From contig JAJEJD010000016.1 of assembly GCA_022828125.1 (NCBI GenBank), forward strand, positions 1 through 64,000: a stretch of DNA of 64,000 nucleotides, given 5' to 3'. Both the position numbers and the translations under genes were made by a program. The DNA comes from a bacterium. GTDB taxonomy: Bacteria; UBA8248. Below, piece by piece: positions 42,057 through 50,394 of the stretch; position 1 is the first letter of the stretch; each line of letters starts with the position of its first letter. A model generated the notes under the pieces. It was not told the origin of the DNA. It saw only the letters and a list, made by a program, of their open reading frames with translations, and ran no database searches.

Positions 42057-44336
42057 GTGCAACTGGACCGCTATATCGACGCCGTGCTGCGCCGGCGGTG
42101 GCTCGTCGTCGCGCTGGCCGTCGTGATCCTGCTCATCACGGGAGCGGGCGGGCGCTTCATCAAGACCACGAACGACTACCGCATCATGTTCGGCGAAGAC
42201 AACCCCCAGCTCGCCGCCTTCAGAGCGCTGGAGAAAACCTTCTCCACGTCCGACACCGCGCTCATCGCCGTTGCACCCAAAAGCGGTTCGGTGTTCACCA
42301 GGGAGGCCCTCGGCGCGCTCGAGGAGCTGACCCAAGCCGGGTGGAAGGCGCCGCATTCGAGCCGGGTCGACTCCCTCACGAACTATAACCACAGCCGCGC
42401 GGAGGGGGATGACCTGATCGTCGAGCCGCTCGTGGACGACGCGAGCGCGCTTACCGACGCCGACCTTGCGCGAATCCGGAAAATCGCGCTGAACGCCAGG
42501 GAAATCGCCGGACGCCTCGTCTCTCATGATGGCCGCGTGGGCGGGCTGGCGATCACCTTCATCCTGCCCGACGACCTCGACGCCGCGGTGATCGAGATAA
42601 GCGATTACCTGAACGGCGTCCTCAAGAAGGCCCGCGCGAAATACCCGGAGGTCTCCTTTTACCTGACCGGCGACGTCATCATGCACCGCGCCTTCGCCGA
42701 CGTGACGAAAGAAGAGCTGGAAACGCTCATGCCGCTCGTGTTTCTCATGATCATCATCACGACCGCGCTTCTGCTGCGCTCGGTGCTGGGCACGCTGGCC
42801 ATCGTCGTCTCCATCGTATTCATCCTGATCAACACGCTGGGGATCGCAGGCTGGCTGGGGGCGGTGTTCAGCCCCACCAATTCCGGCGTGCCGATCATCA
42901 TCATGGCGATCTCCGTCGCGAACTCGGTCCACATCGTCACGGCCACCCTGCTGGGCATGGGGCGCGGGCTCGACAAGAACGCGTCGATCGCCGAATCGCT
43001 TCGCAGCAACGCCTGGCCGGTGTTCCTGACCTCGCTCACGACCGCCATCGGTTTCCTGAGCCTGAACACGTCGGATTCGCCGCCCTTCCACGTCCTGGGC
43101 AATCTCGTGGCGCTGGGCGTGCTGTTTTCTTTCGTCTACGCCATGACGCTGCTGCCGGCGCTGCTTTCGATTCTGCCCTTGCGCGCGCGCCGGATTCCGC
43201 CCGAGAAATCCTCCGTTTTCGATCGCCTCGGCGCCTTCGTCGTCGAACGCCGCGTCTACCTGCTCACGTTCGTCGCCATTGTGACGGCCCTCCTCATCAG
43301 CGGCATCCCCCGCAACGAGTTGACCGAGAGATGGGCGCACTACTTCGACGAGCGCTACGAGTTCCGCCGCGACACGGATTTCGTGTTCGAGAACCTGACC
43401 GGCCTGGATTCGCTGGAATACTCGCTCAAGTCGGGGCGCGAAGGCGGCATCACCGACCCCGCGTATCTGCGCAAAGTCGAGGCCTTCGCCGAGTGGTGCC
43501 GGAAGCAGCCGAAGGTGAGCCACGTGCGCGCCTTCTCGGACGTCATGAAGCGCCTGAACAAGAACATGCACGGCGACGACCCGGCCTTCTACAAAATCCC
43601 CGACGACCCCAGGCTCGCCGCGCAATATCTGCTGCTCTACGAGTTCTCGCTCCCCTTCGGCATGGACCTCAACAACCGCATCGACGTCGCGAAATCCACG
43701 ACGCGCATGACCGTCGTGATCCGCAGCCTCTCCTCCAAGGACCAGCGCGATTTCGACGAGCATGCGCAAGCCTGGCTCCGCGCCAACATCCCCGAGTTCG
43801 CGGCCGAGGCGTCGGGCATCACCATGGTCTTCGCCCACCTCACGCTCAGGAACATCCACAGCATGCTGCGCGGCACGATCATCGCCATGGCGCTTATTTC
43901 ATTGATTCTGATCCTCGTTTTCAAGAACGTGCGGGTCGGCCTCATCAGCCTCGTGCCGAACTTCATTCCCGCGGCCATGACCTTCGGCCTGTGGGGCCAT
44001 CTGGTCGGCCGCCTGGGCCTCGCCGGCTCGGTGATGACCGCCATCGCATTCGGGATCATCGTGGACGACACGATTCACTTCCTGAGCAAGTATCTGAGAA
44101 ACCGCCGCGAGGGCCTCTCCTCGACCGAGGCCGTACGCGCCGTCTTCCGCACCGTGGGCCATGCGCTGTGGACCACGACGGCGGTCTTGTCACTCGGTTT
44201 TCTGGTGTTCGCCTCATCGGGATTCGAGGTCAGCTGGGCGCTCGGCCTGATGGTGGCGATCACGCTCGTCTTCGCGCTGCTGGCCGATTTCCTGCTGCTT
44301 CCGCCCCTGCTGATGGCTCTCGACCGGAAGGATTGA
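42057..44336 (+). CDS. MMPL/RND-superfamily exporter, copy 2
   Basis: A 759-residue paralogue of the exporter at 38165-40453, alike along the whole length. Shared runs include TNDYRIMF, SVFTREALGALEEL, SRVDSLTNY, LIVEPLVDDA, KRLNKN-HGDDPAFYK and AFGIIVDDTIHF. The resemblance points to tandem duplication, with the DUF2236 gene between the copies. It has the same two large loops and helix clusters. The start is a GTG at 42057; GAGGAGG lies about 13 bases upstream, slightly far. It is probably co-transcribed with the DUF2236 gene, 71 bases before it. Confidence 0.87.
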   Translation: MQLDRYIDAVLRRRWLVVALAVVILLITGAGGRFIKTTNDYRIMFGEDNPQLAAFRALEKTFSTSDTALIAVAPKSGSVFTREALGALEELTQAGWKAPHSSRVDSLTNYNHSRAEGDDLIVEPLVDDASALTDADLARIRKIALNAREIAGRLVSHDGRVGGLAITFILPDDLDAAVIEISDYLNGVLKKARAKYPEVSFYLTGDVIMHRAFADVTKEELETLMPLVFLMIIITTALLLRSVLGTLAIVVSIVFILINTLGIAGWLGAVFSPTNSGVPIIIMAISVANSVHIVTATLLGMGRGLDKNASIAESLRSNAWPVFLTSLTTAIGFLSLNTSDSPPFHVLGNLVALGVLFSFVYAMTLLPALLSILPLRARRIPPEKSSVFDRLGAFVVERRVYLLTFVAIVTALLISGIPRNELTERWAHYFDERYEFRRDTDFVFENLTGLDSLEYSLKSGREGGITDPAYLRKVEAFAEWCRKQPKVSHVRAFSDVMKRLNKNMHGDDPAFYKIPDDPRLAAQYLLLYEFSLPFGMDLNNRIDVAKSTTRMTVVIRSLSSKDQRDFDEHAQAWLRANIPEFAAEASGITMVFAHLTLRNIHSMLRGTIIAMALISLILILVFKNVRVGLISLVPNFIPAAMTFGLWGHLVGRLGLAGSVMTAIAFGIIVDDTIHFLSKYLRNRREGLSSTEAVRAVFRTVGHALWTTTAVLSLGFLVFASSGFEVSWALGLMVAITLVFALLADFLLLPPLLMALDRKD

Positions 44337-44417
44337 CGGGGGGTCCCTCGATACGGCCCCTTCGGGGCCTACTCGGGATGAGGTGTTTTGGCGTCCCTCG
44401 TCCTCCCTTGGCTTGAA

Positions 44418-44540
44418 ACCAACCCCCCCTACCCCCCCTTGTCAGGGGGGTATGAAAAAGCGACACCAGCCGACGGTAGAGGAGCTTTTTGTTCTTTCGT
44501 GCCCACCTGTCAAGGGGCTGTTGAAAAAGCCCGATTAACG
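44418..44540. repeat. C-rich inverted repeat element, partial copy 4
   Basis: AACCCCCCCTACCCCCCCTT at 44420-44439 followed by GTCAGGGGGGTATGAAAAAGC is one arm of the element seen at 3426-3540. The right arm is changed (CCCACCTGTCAAGGGGCTGTTGAAAAAGCC). Confidence 0.65.
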
Positions 44541-44574
44541 AGGATTCGACGCGACCGTGGAGGGGGCGGTTTTT

Positions 44575-44660
44575 GTAGGGGACGCATAGTATGCGTCCCA
44601 GCTTTTTCGACGTCGGAACTCGGGCCGCATATATGTCGGACATATATGTCCGACCTACAA
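44575..44660. repeat. GTAGGGG palindrome with nested TATATGTC repeat
   Basis: GTAGGGGACGCATAGTATGCGTCCC is a hairpin of the GTAGGG family. It is followed by TATATGTCGGACATATA, another palindrome, and GTCCGACCTAC. It resembles the unit at 5706-5731. Confidence 0.6.
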
Positions 44661-44729
44661 TCCCTTCGGCAAGGCGGTATCCCATTACCGGCATTGCAGG
44701 GTTTTTTAACAGCCCCGGCAAGGAGGTTT

Positions 44730-44790
44730 TCTTTTTTTGCCCCCCTGACAAGGGGGGTAGGGGGGGGTTGCCTTTATCCCCTGACAAGGG
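44730..44790. repeat. C-rich inverted repeat element, partial copy 5
   Basis: CCCCCCTGACAAGGGGGGTAGGGGGGGGTTGCC followed by TATCCCCTGACAAGGGGGG. It is the right arm of the element at 3426-3540 plus a second short hairpin. Confidence 0.65.
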
Positions 44791-44865
44791 GGGAAAAGCG
44801 ACACCTCGGCGAGGGCTTTTTGAACAGCCTCTTGAGGGTCAGATCCGACCGAGTAGAGAAGAGAT

Positions 44866-45030
44866 TCACTCCCCCCTTGAGGGGGAGTCGAGGAAGCCGA
44901 GCGGTTTGTGCGAAGGCTGACTCGGTGGGGGGTGAATCTCGTTTTATCGCCAATCCGAATTTCACCCCCCACCGAATCGCTTGCGGGCTTACGCCCTTAG
45001 CTCTTCGACTCCCCCTCAAGGGGGGAGTGA
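44866..45030. repeat. CTCCCCCCTTGAGGGGGAG inverted repeat element, copy 3
   Basis: A 165-base unit with the same ends as 5994-6181 and 7732-7894, but its interior is in reverse order: the GAGGAAGCCGAGCGGTTTGTGCGAAGGC part comes first and GCTTGCGGGCTTACGCCCTTAG last. So the unit lies inverted here. A GTTAATCGAGGCTTTTTCAACGACCCC motif follows at about 45063-45090. Confidence 0.75.
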
Positions 45031-45164
45031 ATTTTGCTCTTTCATCGGATGAGTCAAAACCTCGTTAATCGAGGCTTTTTCAACGACCCCTGCAACCGGA
45101 TTGACGAACTGCTTGAATCGGGCGACCACAGGGGCCCGTCCCTACGGACCAACGCGTTCCGGAA

Positions 45165-47459
45165 TCACGACCTCGCTTTCAGGAGCGCCATGGCGACCCT
45201 GTCCGGCGTCAGGGGCAGGTCGTGGAACCGCACGCCCGTGGCGTCGCAGATCGCGTTGGCGATGGCCGCCGCCGTGGGCACGGTCACCTGCTCGCCGACG
45301 CCCTTCGCCCCGTACGGGCCGTTCGAGTAGGCATCCTCCACGATGAGGGACGCCACCCGGTCGGGCACGTCCTCGACCGTGGGAGCAAGGTAGCCGTGCA
45401 TGTCGGGGTTCTGCATCAGGCCCTCGCGCTGGACGACCTCCTCCATCATGCAGAAGCCGATGCCCATGTAGACGCCGCCCTCGATCTGCTGCTCCACGCC
45501 CATGGGGCTGATGGCCCGGCCCACGTCGTGCGCCGCCCAGACGCCGGTGACCTCCACCTCGCCCGTCTCCTCGTCCACGAGCACCTCGGCCACCTGGCTG
45601 CCGAACCCGTAGATTTCATACGGCTCGCCCTGGCCGGTCTCCGCATCGACCTTGGCGGGCGGCGGGATGCTGTCCGCGGCGCCGATCTGCTTGAGTTCAT
45701 CGGCGACGAAGGCGCCCGCGATCTCGGCGAGCGTGACCCGCGTCTCCTCATGCGAGCGCGAGCGGACCACCCCGCCGCGCAACTCCAGGTCCTCGGGGTC
45801 CGCCTCCAGCAGGATCCCGCCCAGCCGCAGCAATTCCTCCCGCGCCTTGAGAGCGGCGTTATAGACCGCCTTTCCGCCCTGCATGGTGATGCGCGAACTC
45901 GAACTCGTACCCCCGAAGGGGTCGATGGCGGTGTCCACGCTCTCCATCAGGAATTCGGAATAGGGGATGTCCAGCGTCTCGGCGGCGATCTGGCAAAGCA
46001 CCGTCTTGCTCCCCTGGCCGAAATCGACGACGCCGGCGGCCACCTGCACCTTGCCGTCGGCCGTCAGGAAGACGTGCGCCTCCGCCGGGGAGTAGGCGTT
46101 GCCCGTCCCGTAGAGACAACTCGCCACGCCGCGCCCGCGCAGGCGGCCGTCCGCGGCTCTCCCGTTTCCCCCGCTTCCCCAGGAGGAGGCGCGCTCCACC
46201 TCGTTCAGCGTGTCGAGAAAACCGACGCTCTCCGGCAGGTGCTGGTTCCAGGCCGTACGTGTTCCGACCCTGAGCCCGTTCACGCGCCTGATCTCGATGG
46301 GGTCCATCCCCAGCGCCCTGGCGAGTGCGTCCATCTGCTGCTCGCCCGCGAAGTGCACCTGGGGACATCCCGGCCCGCGCATCTGGCCCCCGTAGGGGTG
46401 GTTCGTGTGCACGCAGTGGACGTCCACCTTCACGTTGGGCGCCTGGTAGGGTCCCGCGGCATGGTAGGTCGCGCGCTTGAACGCGGGCGGGTTGTCCCCT
46501 CCGTTGGCCACGTACGCCCCCTTGTCGAGCCAGACCTCCACCTCGACGGCCACCAGGCGTCCGTCCTTCGCCGCCCCGGTTCTGGAGCGGATGAACGACG
46601 CGTGGCGCTTGGTGGAGGCGATCATGCTCTCCTCGCGCGAATAGACGAGCTTCACCGGCCTGCCGGCGGCGCGGGCGAGGACGGCGGCGCGCAGGCAAAC
46701 GTCGAGGCTCGCCTCGCTCTTCCCGCCGAAGGCCCCGCCGGTGGTCGTCTGGACGAAACGGACCGAGCTCTCGCCCCTGAGGCCCAGTATGCGGGCGACG
46801 TTCTGCCGCACCAGGAAGGGCTGCTGGGTCGAACCCCATATCTGGATCCCGCCGCCGGGGTTGGGGCTCGCGCACGCCGCCTCCACTTCGAGATAGAGGT
46901 GATCGATGGAGGGGGTGGAGTATTCGTTCTCGACGATCACGTCGGCCTTCCCGAAGCCCTCCTCGATATCCCCTTTCCGAATCTTCGCCTGGTTGAGCAC
47001 GTTCCCGCCGGGGAAGATGACTTCTGCACCCTCTTCCATCGCCTCGCGCGGACAGGAGACGACGGGCAGGGACCGGTATTCGACCCGTATCAGCCGCGTC
47101 GCCGCCTCGGCCGCCTCGAGCGTCTCCGCCGCGACGAGCGCGACCACCTCGCCCGGGTAGCGCACCCGGTCGTGGGCAATGACGGGCATGGCCCGATTGT
47201 GGGCGGTGATGCAGGGATGCTCGGCCAGGTCGTCTCCCGTGAGAACGGCAACGACGCCGGGGACGCGCAGCGCCTCGCCCGCGTCGAGCGATACTATCTC
47301 GGCGTGCGCGTGTTCGCTGCGAAGCGCCCTGCCGACCAGCATCCCCGGAAGCTGGAGGTCGTCGAGGTAATCCGCTGTGCCCGCCGCCTTTTCGGGGTCG
47401 TCCAGGAAAGGAAGGGACTCGCCGACTACGGCGCCGCCCATGTCTTTGGCTTCCGCCAT
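45165..47459 (-). CDS. Xanthine dehydrogenase-family molybdenum-binding subunit
   Basis: A 764-residue large subunit of the xanthine oxidase family. Ald_Xan_dh_C (about 1-130) has GTADYLDDLQLPGMLVGRALRSEHAHA. The Mo-pterin part has TTTGGAFGGKSEASL, GGQMRGPGCPQV, VDFGQGSKTVLCQIAAE and GPYGAKGVGEQ, where Glu723 is the catalytic base. It hydroxylates a purine, aldehyde or N-heterocycle using a molybdenum-cytosine or pterin cofactor. The FAD (CoxM-like) and 2Fe-2S (CoxS-like) genes normally beside it are absent on both sides, so electrons must pass to subunits encoded elsewhere. It lies alone, divergent from the TauE/SafE gene. Confidence 0.93.
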   Translation of the reverse strand: MAEAKDMGGAVVGESLPFLDDPEKAAGTADYLDDLQLPGMLVGRALRSEHAHAEIVSLDAGEALRVPGVVAVLTGDDLAEHPCITAHNRAMPVIAHDRVRYPGEVVALVAAETLEAAEAATRLIRVEYRSLPVVSCPREAMEEGAEVIFPGGNVLNQAKIRKGDIEEGFGKADVIVENEYSTPSIDHLYLEVEAACASPNPGGGIQIWGSTQQPFLVRQNVARILGLRGESSVRFVQTTTGGAFGGKSEASLDVCLRAAVLARAAGRPVKLVYSREESMIASTKRHASFIRSRTGAAKDGRLVAVEVEVWLDKGAYVANGGDNPPAFKRATYHAAGPYQAPNVKVDVHCVHTNHPYGGQMRGPGCPQVHFAGEQQMDALARALGMDPIEIRRVNGLRVGTRTAWNQHLPESVGFLDTLNEVERASSWGSGGNGRAADGRLRGRGVASCLYGTGNAYSPAEAHVFLTADGKVQVAAGVVDFGQGSKTVLCQIAAETLDIPYSEFLMESVDTAIDPFGGTSSSSRITMQGGKAVYNAALKAREELLRLGGILLEADPEDLELRGGVVRSRSHEETRVTLAEIAGAFVADELKQIGAADSIPPPAKVDAETGQGEPYEIYGFGSQVAEVLVDEETGEVEVTGVWAAHDVGRAISPMGVEQQIEGGVYMGIGFCMMEEVVQREGLMQNPDMHGYLAPTVEDVPDRVASLIVEDAYSNGPYGAKGVGEQVTVPTAAAIANAICDATGVRFHDLPLTPDRVAMALLKARS

Positions 47460-47694
47460 GGCTTGCTCCTGATGAGAAGAGAACCGAGAAAACGAGAGTC
47501 GATGAATGAGCCGTCAATCTACATGCTCGGACGGCGTTTGTCCACGAAATCGGGGGGACGGAAGGGCCGATGACTTACCTTCCGCCCCTGCGCCGCCACG
47601 CCGGCTGTGCGATACTGAGGCGGTGGAGCCATTATTCGACGGAGAGAACGCAGCGCCGCAGGCAACCCTGCGAACGATCTAAAGGAAGGACCCG

Positions 47695-48441
47695 ATGTTC
47701 GACGCCGGCACCATCCTCGCAGTCGCCGGGACCTTCCTGCTCGCGGGCGCGGTCAAGGGGGTCATCGGCCTGGGCCTCCCGACGGTCAGCCTCGCCGTCC
47801 TGGCGGTGGCGATCGATCTGCCGACCGCGATGGCCCTGCTCCTCGTGCCATCGTTCGTGACCAACGTCTGGCAGGGGGCCGTCGGCGGGCACGGACGGGA
47901 CCTCCTGCGCCGGATATGGCCCTTCCTGCTGGTGGCGGCGGTCACCGTGCGGCTCGGAGCGTCCGCGCTGACGCGCGTCGATTTCTCGCTGCTCTCGGCA
48001 CTCCTCGGTCTGCTGCTCGTGGCCTACGCCGCCGCGAACCTGCTCGGGCTCAGGTTCCGCGTCGAGGCGCACCGCGAGAAGTGGGCGGGCCCGCTCGTCG
48101 GGCTCGTGAACGGCGTGCTGACGGGCATGACGGGTTCGTTCGTCGTGCCGGGGGTGATGTACTTACAGGCACTCGGCCTCTCGCGGGACGCGCTCATCCA
48201 GGCGATGGGGATGCTCTTCACGGTATCGACGCTGGCGCTTGCGTTCTCGCTCCAGGCGAACGACCTGCTGCGGACCGAGCACGGCGCGCTCTCCACCCTG
48301 GCGCTTGCGCCCGCGATGGCGGGGATGGCCGCCGGACAGCGCATCCGGAAGAGGCTCTCCGAGGGGCTGTTCCGCAGAATCTTCTTCCTCTCCCTCCTCG
48401 CGCTGGGCGCCTACCTCGCCGCCCGCGCGTTCGGCGGCTGA
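47695..48441 (+). CDS. TauE/SafE-family membrane transporter
   Basis: A 248-residue protein with about eight membrane helices in two repeated halves. The first has FLLAGAVKGVIGLGLPTVSLAVLAVAIDLPTAMALLLVPSFVTNVWQ; the second GPLVGLVNGVLTGMTGSFVVPGVMYLQALGLSRDALIQAMGML. The KGxxGxGxP and NGxxxGMTGxFVxP motifs are those of the TauE/SafE (DUF81) family, exporters of sulfite, sulfoacetate and other small organosulfur anions or acids. With an SsuD-like monooxygenase elsewhere in the window, sulfite export is possible but not shown. AAAGGAAGG precedes the ATG. It is divergent from the molybdenum-enzyme gene. Confidence 0.9.
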   Translation: MFDAGTILAVAGTFLLAGAVKGVIGLGLPTVSLAVLAVAIDLPTAMALLLVPSFVTNVWQGAVGGHGRDLLRRIWPFLLVAAVTVRLGASALTRVDFSLLSALLGLLLVAYAAANLLGLRFRVEAHREKWAGPLVGLVNGVLTGMTGSFVVPGVMYLQALGLSRDALIQAMGMLFTVSTLALAFSLQANDLLRTEHGALSTLALAPAMAGMAAGQRIRKRLSEGLFRRIFFLSLLALGAYLAARAFGG

Positions 48442-48511
48442 AACCGCATCCGGAATTCCGGGAAGACGGCCTGATTCGGGCCCCGCCCTCCCGCATCCGC
48501 CGGGGGAGGAG

Positions 48512-48780
48512 GGGCGCATTTGTCCGCATTTGCGCTTGGCGGCGAAGTTCCGGCTCGGGTATGGTGTCGCTTCGGAAAGCACTCGGCCCCGAAAAACGAA
48601 TTTCCGAAAAATTCGATAAAATTCGACAAATTTCGATAAATTCACGGGGTTTTTCGATAAATTAAATGAATGATTTTTGAAGGTTCGAACAGACGCCGCC
48701 CATCGCAGCGCAGGGGAATACTGCCATGGCCCGCTGCGCTTGAGATAACGGCGAATGCGCGGAGATGCGGGGAATTGCAC
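48512..48780 (+). repeat. Composite repeat with TCGATAAAT core and GCATTTGC ends, copy B
   Basis: The left end is GCGCATTTGTCCGCATTTGC (48514-48533). The core at 48601-48663 has ATTCGATAAA, TTTCGATAAATT, ACGGGG and TTTTTCGATAAATT. The right end (about 48712-48779) has CTGCCATGGCCCGCTGCGCT and GCGCGGAGATGCGGGGAATTGC. The right part matches copy C (52428-52692, inverted) closely. It ends about 24 bases before the ATG of the DinB-like gene, so it sits over that gene's promoter and ribosome-site region. Confidence 0.75.
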
Positions 48781-48803
48781 GTTCGAGCGGAGGAATCCAT
48801 AAG

Positions 48804-49475
48804 ATGCAGGAACGAGAAAATTCAGCGCGCGCGCTTTTCCCTGAGTTCCGACAAGTCGCTGATTTATATGAGGTAGAGACGGATGGCCTCTCCGAGGCGG
48901 TCTTGCGCAGAACGAGGGAGGAGAAGAGCTGGGGCGCCTGGTCTATCCGCGATCAGGTGAGCCACGTGGCGTCCCTGCCCTACCGGTGGCTGCTGGTCCG
49001 CTGGGGGGCTATCCTCTTCGGGGACGACCTCCCGCGCGATGAGGCGCTCCTCACCCGCTTCGACGGGCGGATGATGAAGGAGGCGCATTGCCCGCAAATT
49101 CAAGACCTTATCGGCGTCATGCGGGACTCGTTCGGCCTCGCCTGGGAGGTGCTGGGAGCGGAGACGAGCGAGTCCATCCGCGACGGGAGAAACATCACCG
49201 AGCGCGTGCCGCACGGCATGAAACGGCCCGGAACCGGCGAGGACGTGCGCAGGTGGCGCGAAAACGTCACCCTGAAGGCCCACCAAACCGGCGTGTGGAT
49301 CGACCCCGAAGATACTGAATTATTTCACTTTAACCTCGAATACACGTTCCGCCACATCCTCTGGGAAGCGTACGCGCACCTCAACACCATCCAGATGCAC
49401 AAGAAAGAGGAAGGCCTGGAGCCGCTCGCCCGGATCCCGCAAGAGGGTTACATCGGCGTGCTGAAATGGGAATAA
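48804..49475 (+). CDS. DinB-fold protein (putative metal-dependent)
   Basis: The 223-residue product looks like a DinB/YfiT-type four-helix bundle: WSIRDQVSHVASLPYRWLLVRW with His near the end of helix 2, and LEYTFRHILWEAYAHLNTIQMHKK near the C-terminus supplying an HxxxxxxxH pair. These three His positions bind a metal in the DinB superfamily, whose members are thiol transferases and related enzymes. The exact substrate is unknown. The ATG at 48804 follows GGAGG by ten bases; an earlier in-frame ATG at 48765 lies inside the repeat. The OsmC-like gene follows 67 bases later, so both probably share a message and perhaps a thiol or redox role. Confidence 0.7.
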   Translation: MQERENSARALFPEFRQVADLYEVETDGLSEAVLRRTREEKSWGAWSIRDQVSHVASLPYRWLLVRWGAILFGDDLPRDEALLTRFDGRMMKEAHCPQIQDLIGVMRDSFGLAWEVLGAETSESIRDGRNITERVPHGMKRPGTGEDVRRWRENVTLKAHQTGVWIDPEDTELFHFNLEYTFRHILWEAYAHLNTIQMHKKEEGLEPLARIPQEGYIGVLKWE

Positions 49476-49542
49476 TACCCACATAATCAATCATTTACGT
49501 GAATGGAACCATTCGCATCCAAACCCTGGAGGACAGACGAAC

Positions 49543-50106
49543 ATGGTGGAGAGCATCAATTACCCCTGGCATGAGAGCACCGTGCCCGGCGAGCGGCCGA
49601 TCGACAAACCCGAACTACCGAAAGACGGTTACGAGATCACCATGCTCGCGGAGACGGAGACGATGGACGACGGGCAGCTCAAAATCGGGCGCTTCCGGCA
49701 TTTCGAGGTGTTCAGCGACGAACCGCCCCGCATCGGTGGGCAGGACAGGTATCCCCAGCCGCTCACGTACATCGCCATGGGCGTCGGTTTCTGACTTCTT
49801 ACCCAGCTTGGGCGGTACGCCCATATGACGAAAACGACCTTCGAGAAAGCCACTTGCCGCGTGGAATTCGATTATTTCCTGAAAGGTTCCGTCCTCAAGG
49901 GCGACGTGAACTCAGGGTGCAGAAGGGTGCGGACGCACTTCAAGGTGGAATCGAGCGAAGCGGAAGAGAAAATCCTGAACATCATCCGGTTGGCGAAACA
50001 AGGCTGCTACGCCGAGCAGATGGTTCAGACGGCGGTGCCGCTCACGAGCACGGTTGAGCTAAACGGCAAAAACCTTGATCTGGAAGGAATTACGGACACG
50101 GATTAA
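49543..50106 (+). CDS. OsmC-like peroxidase with in-frame UGA, candidate selenoprotein
   Basis: Two consecutive open stretches (49543-49794 and 49825-50106) are in the same frame, separated by a single TGA at 49792-49794. Read through, they give one 187-residue OsmC/Ohr-type protein: N-terminal strands (KIGRFRHFEVFSDEPPRIGG), then YIAMGVGF-U-LLTQLGRYAHM, then the C-terminal half with the second conserved cysteine in QGCYAEQMVQTAVPLTSTVELNG. Normal homologues have Cys at the UGA site (GFCLLTQL); it is the peroxidatic residue, so selenocysteine at residue 84 would be catalytic. A SECIS-like hairpin follows (49809-49823). GGAGG precedes the ATG by ten bases. An OsmC-like selenoprotein family is known from marine metagenomes. 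A nonsense mutation or sequence error is the alternative. Confidence 0.8.
49792..49823 (+). promoter_or_regulatory. UGA codon and candidate bacterial SECIS hairpin
   Basis: Starting 14 bases after the TGA, TGGGC (49809-49813) pairs with GCCCA (49819-49823) around the loop GGTAC. The loop opens with GG-U, as in the formate dehydrogenase SECIS, and begins 19 bases after the UGA, within the range described for bacterial elements. The stem is short (five pairs, six if the loop closes further), so support is moderate. Confidence 0.6.
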
Positions 50107-50124
50107 CGCGAACGAGGGAGTTTC

Positions 50125-50200
<76 letters not shown>

Positions 50201-50394
50201 AATATATGGAGCAATCGACAGACAACCAACAGGGTTGTTCCTTATCGGCTCATTTCCCGGAAAGGCAAGCGTTTCCATGCCTTTATCAGGAAGACGGGAT
50301 TCTAAAACGCGCAATCCCAGGCGTCAACATGAAAACGCCTTGCATCCCTGATGCGGGACTTGATGCGAGGAAACCTCCTCCCTATGGTGAGAGC

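Noticed and set aside
45222-47573. 783-aa plus-strand ORF opposite the molybdenum subunit
   Set aside because: It has no recognisable domain and mirrors the codon bias of the genuine minus-strand gene.
49543-49794. A separate 83-aa hypothetical protein followed by a separate 93-aa protein
   Set aside because: Both lie in the same frame with only a TGA and ten sense codons between, and together give a full OsmC fold. Treating them as two genes would leave each without half of the active site.
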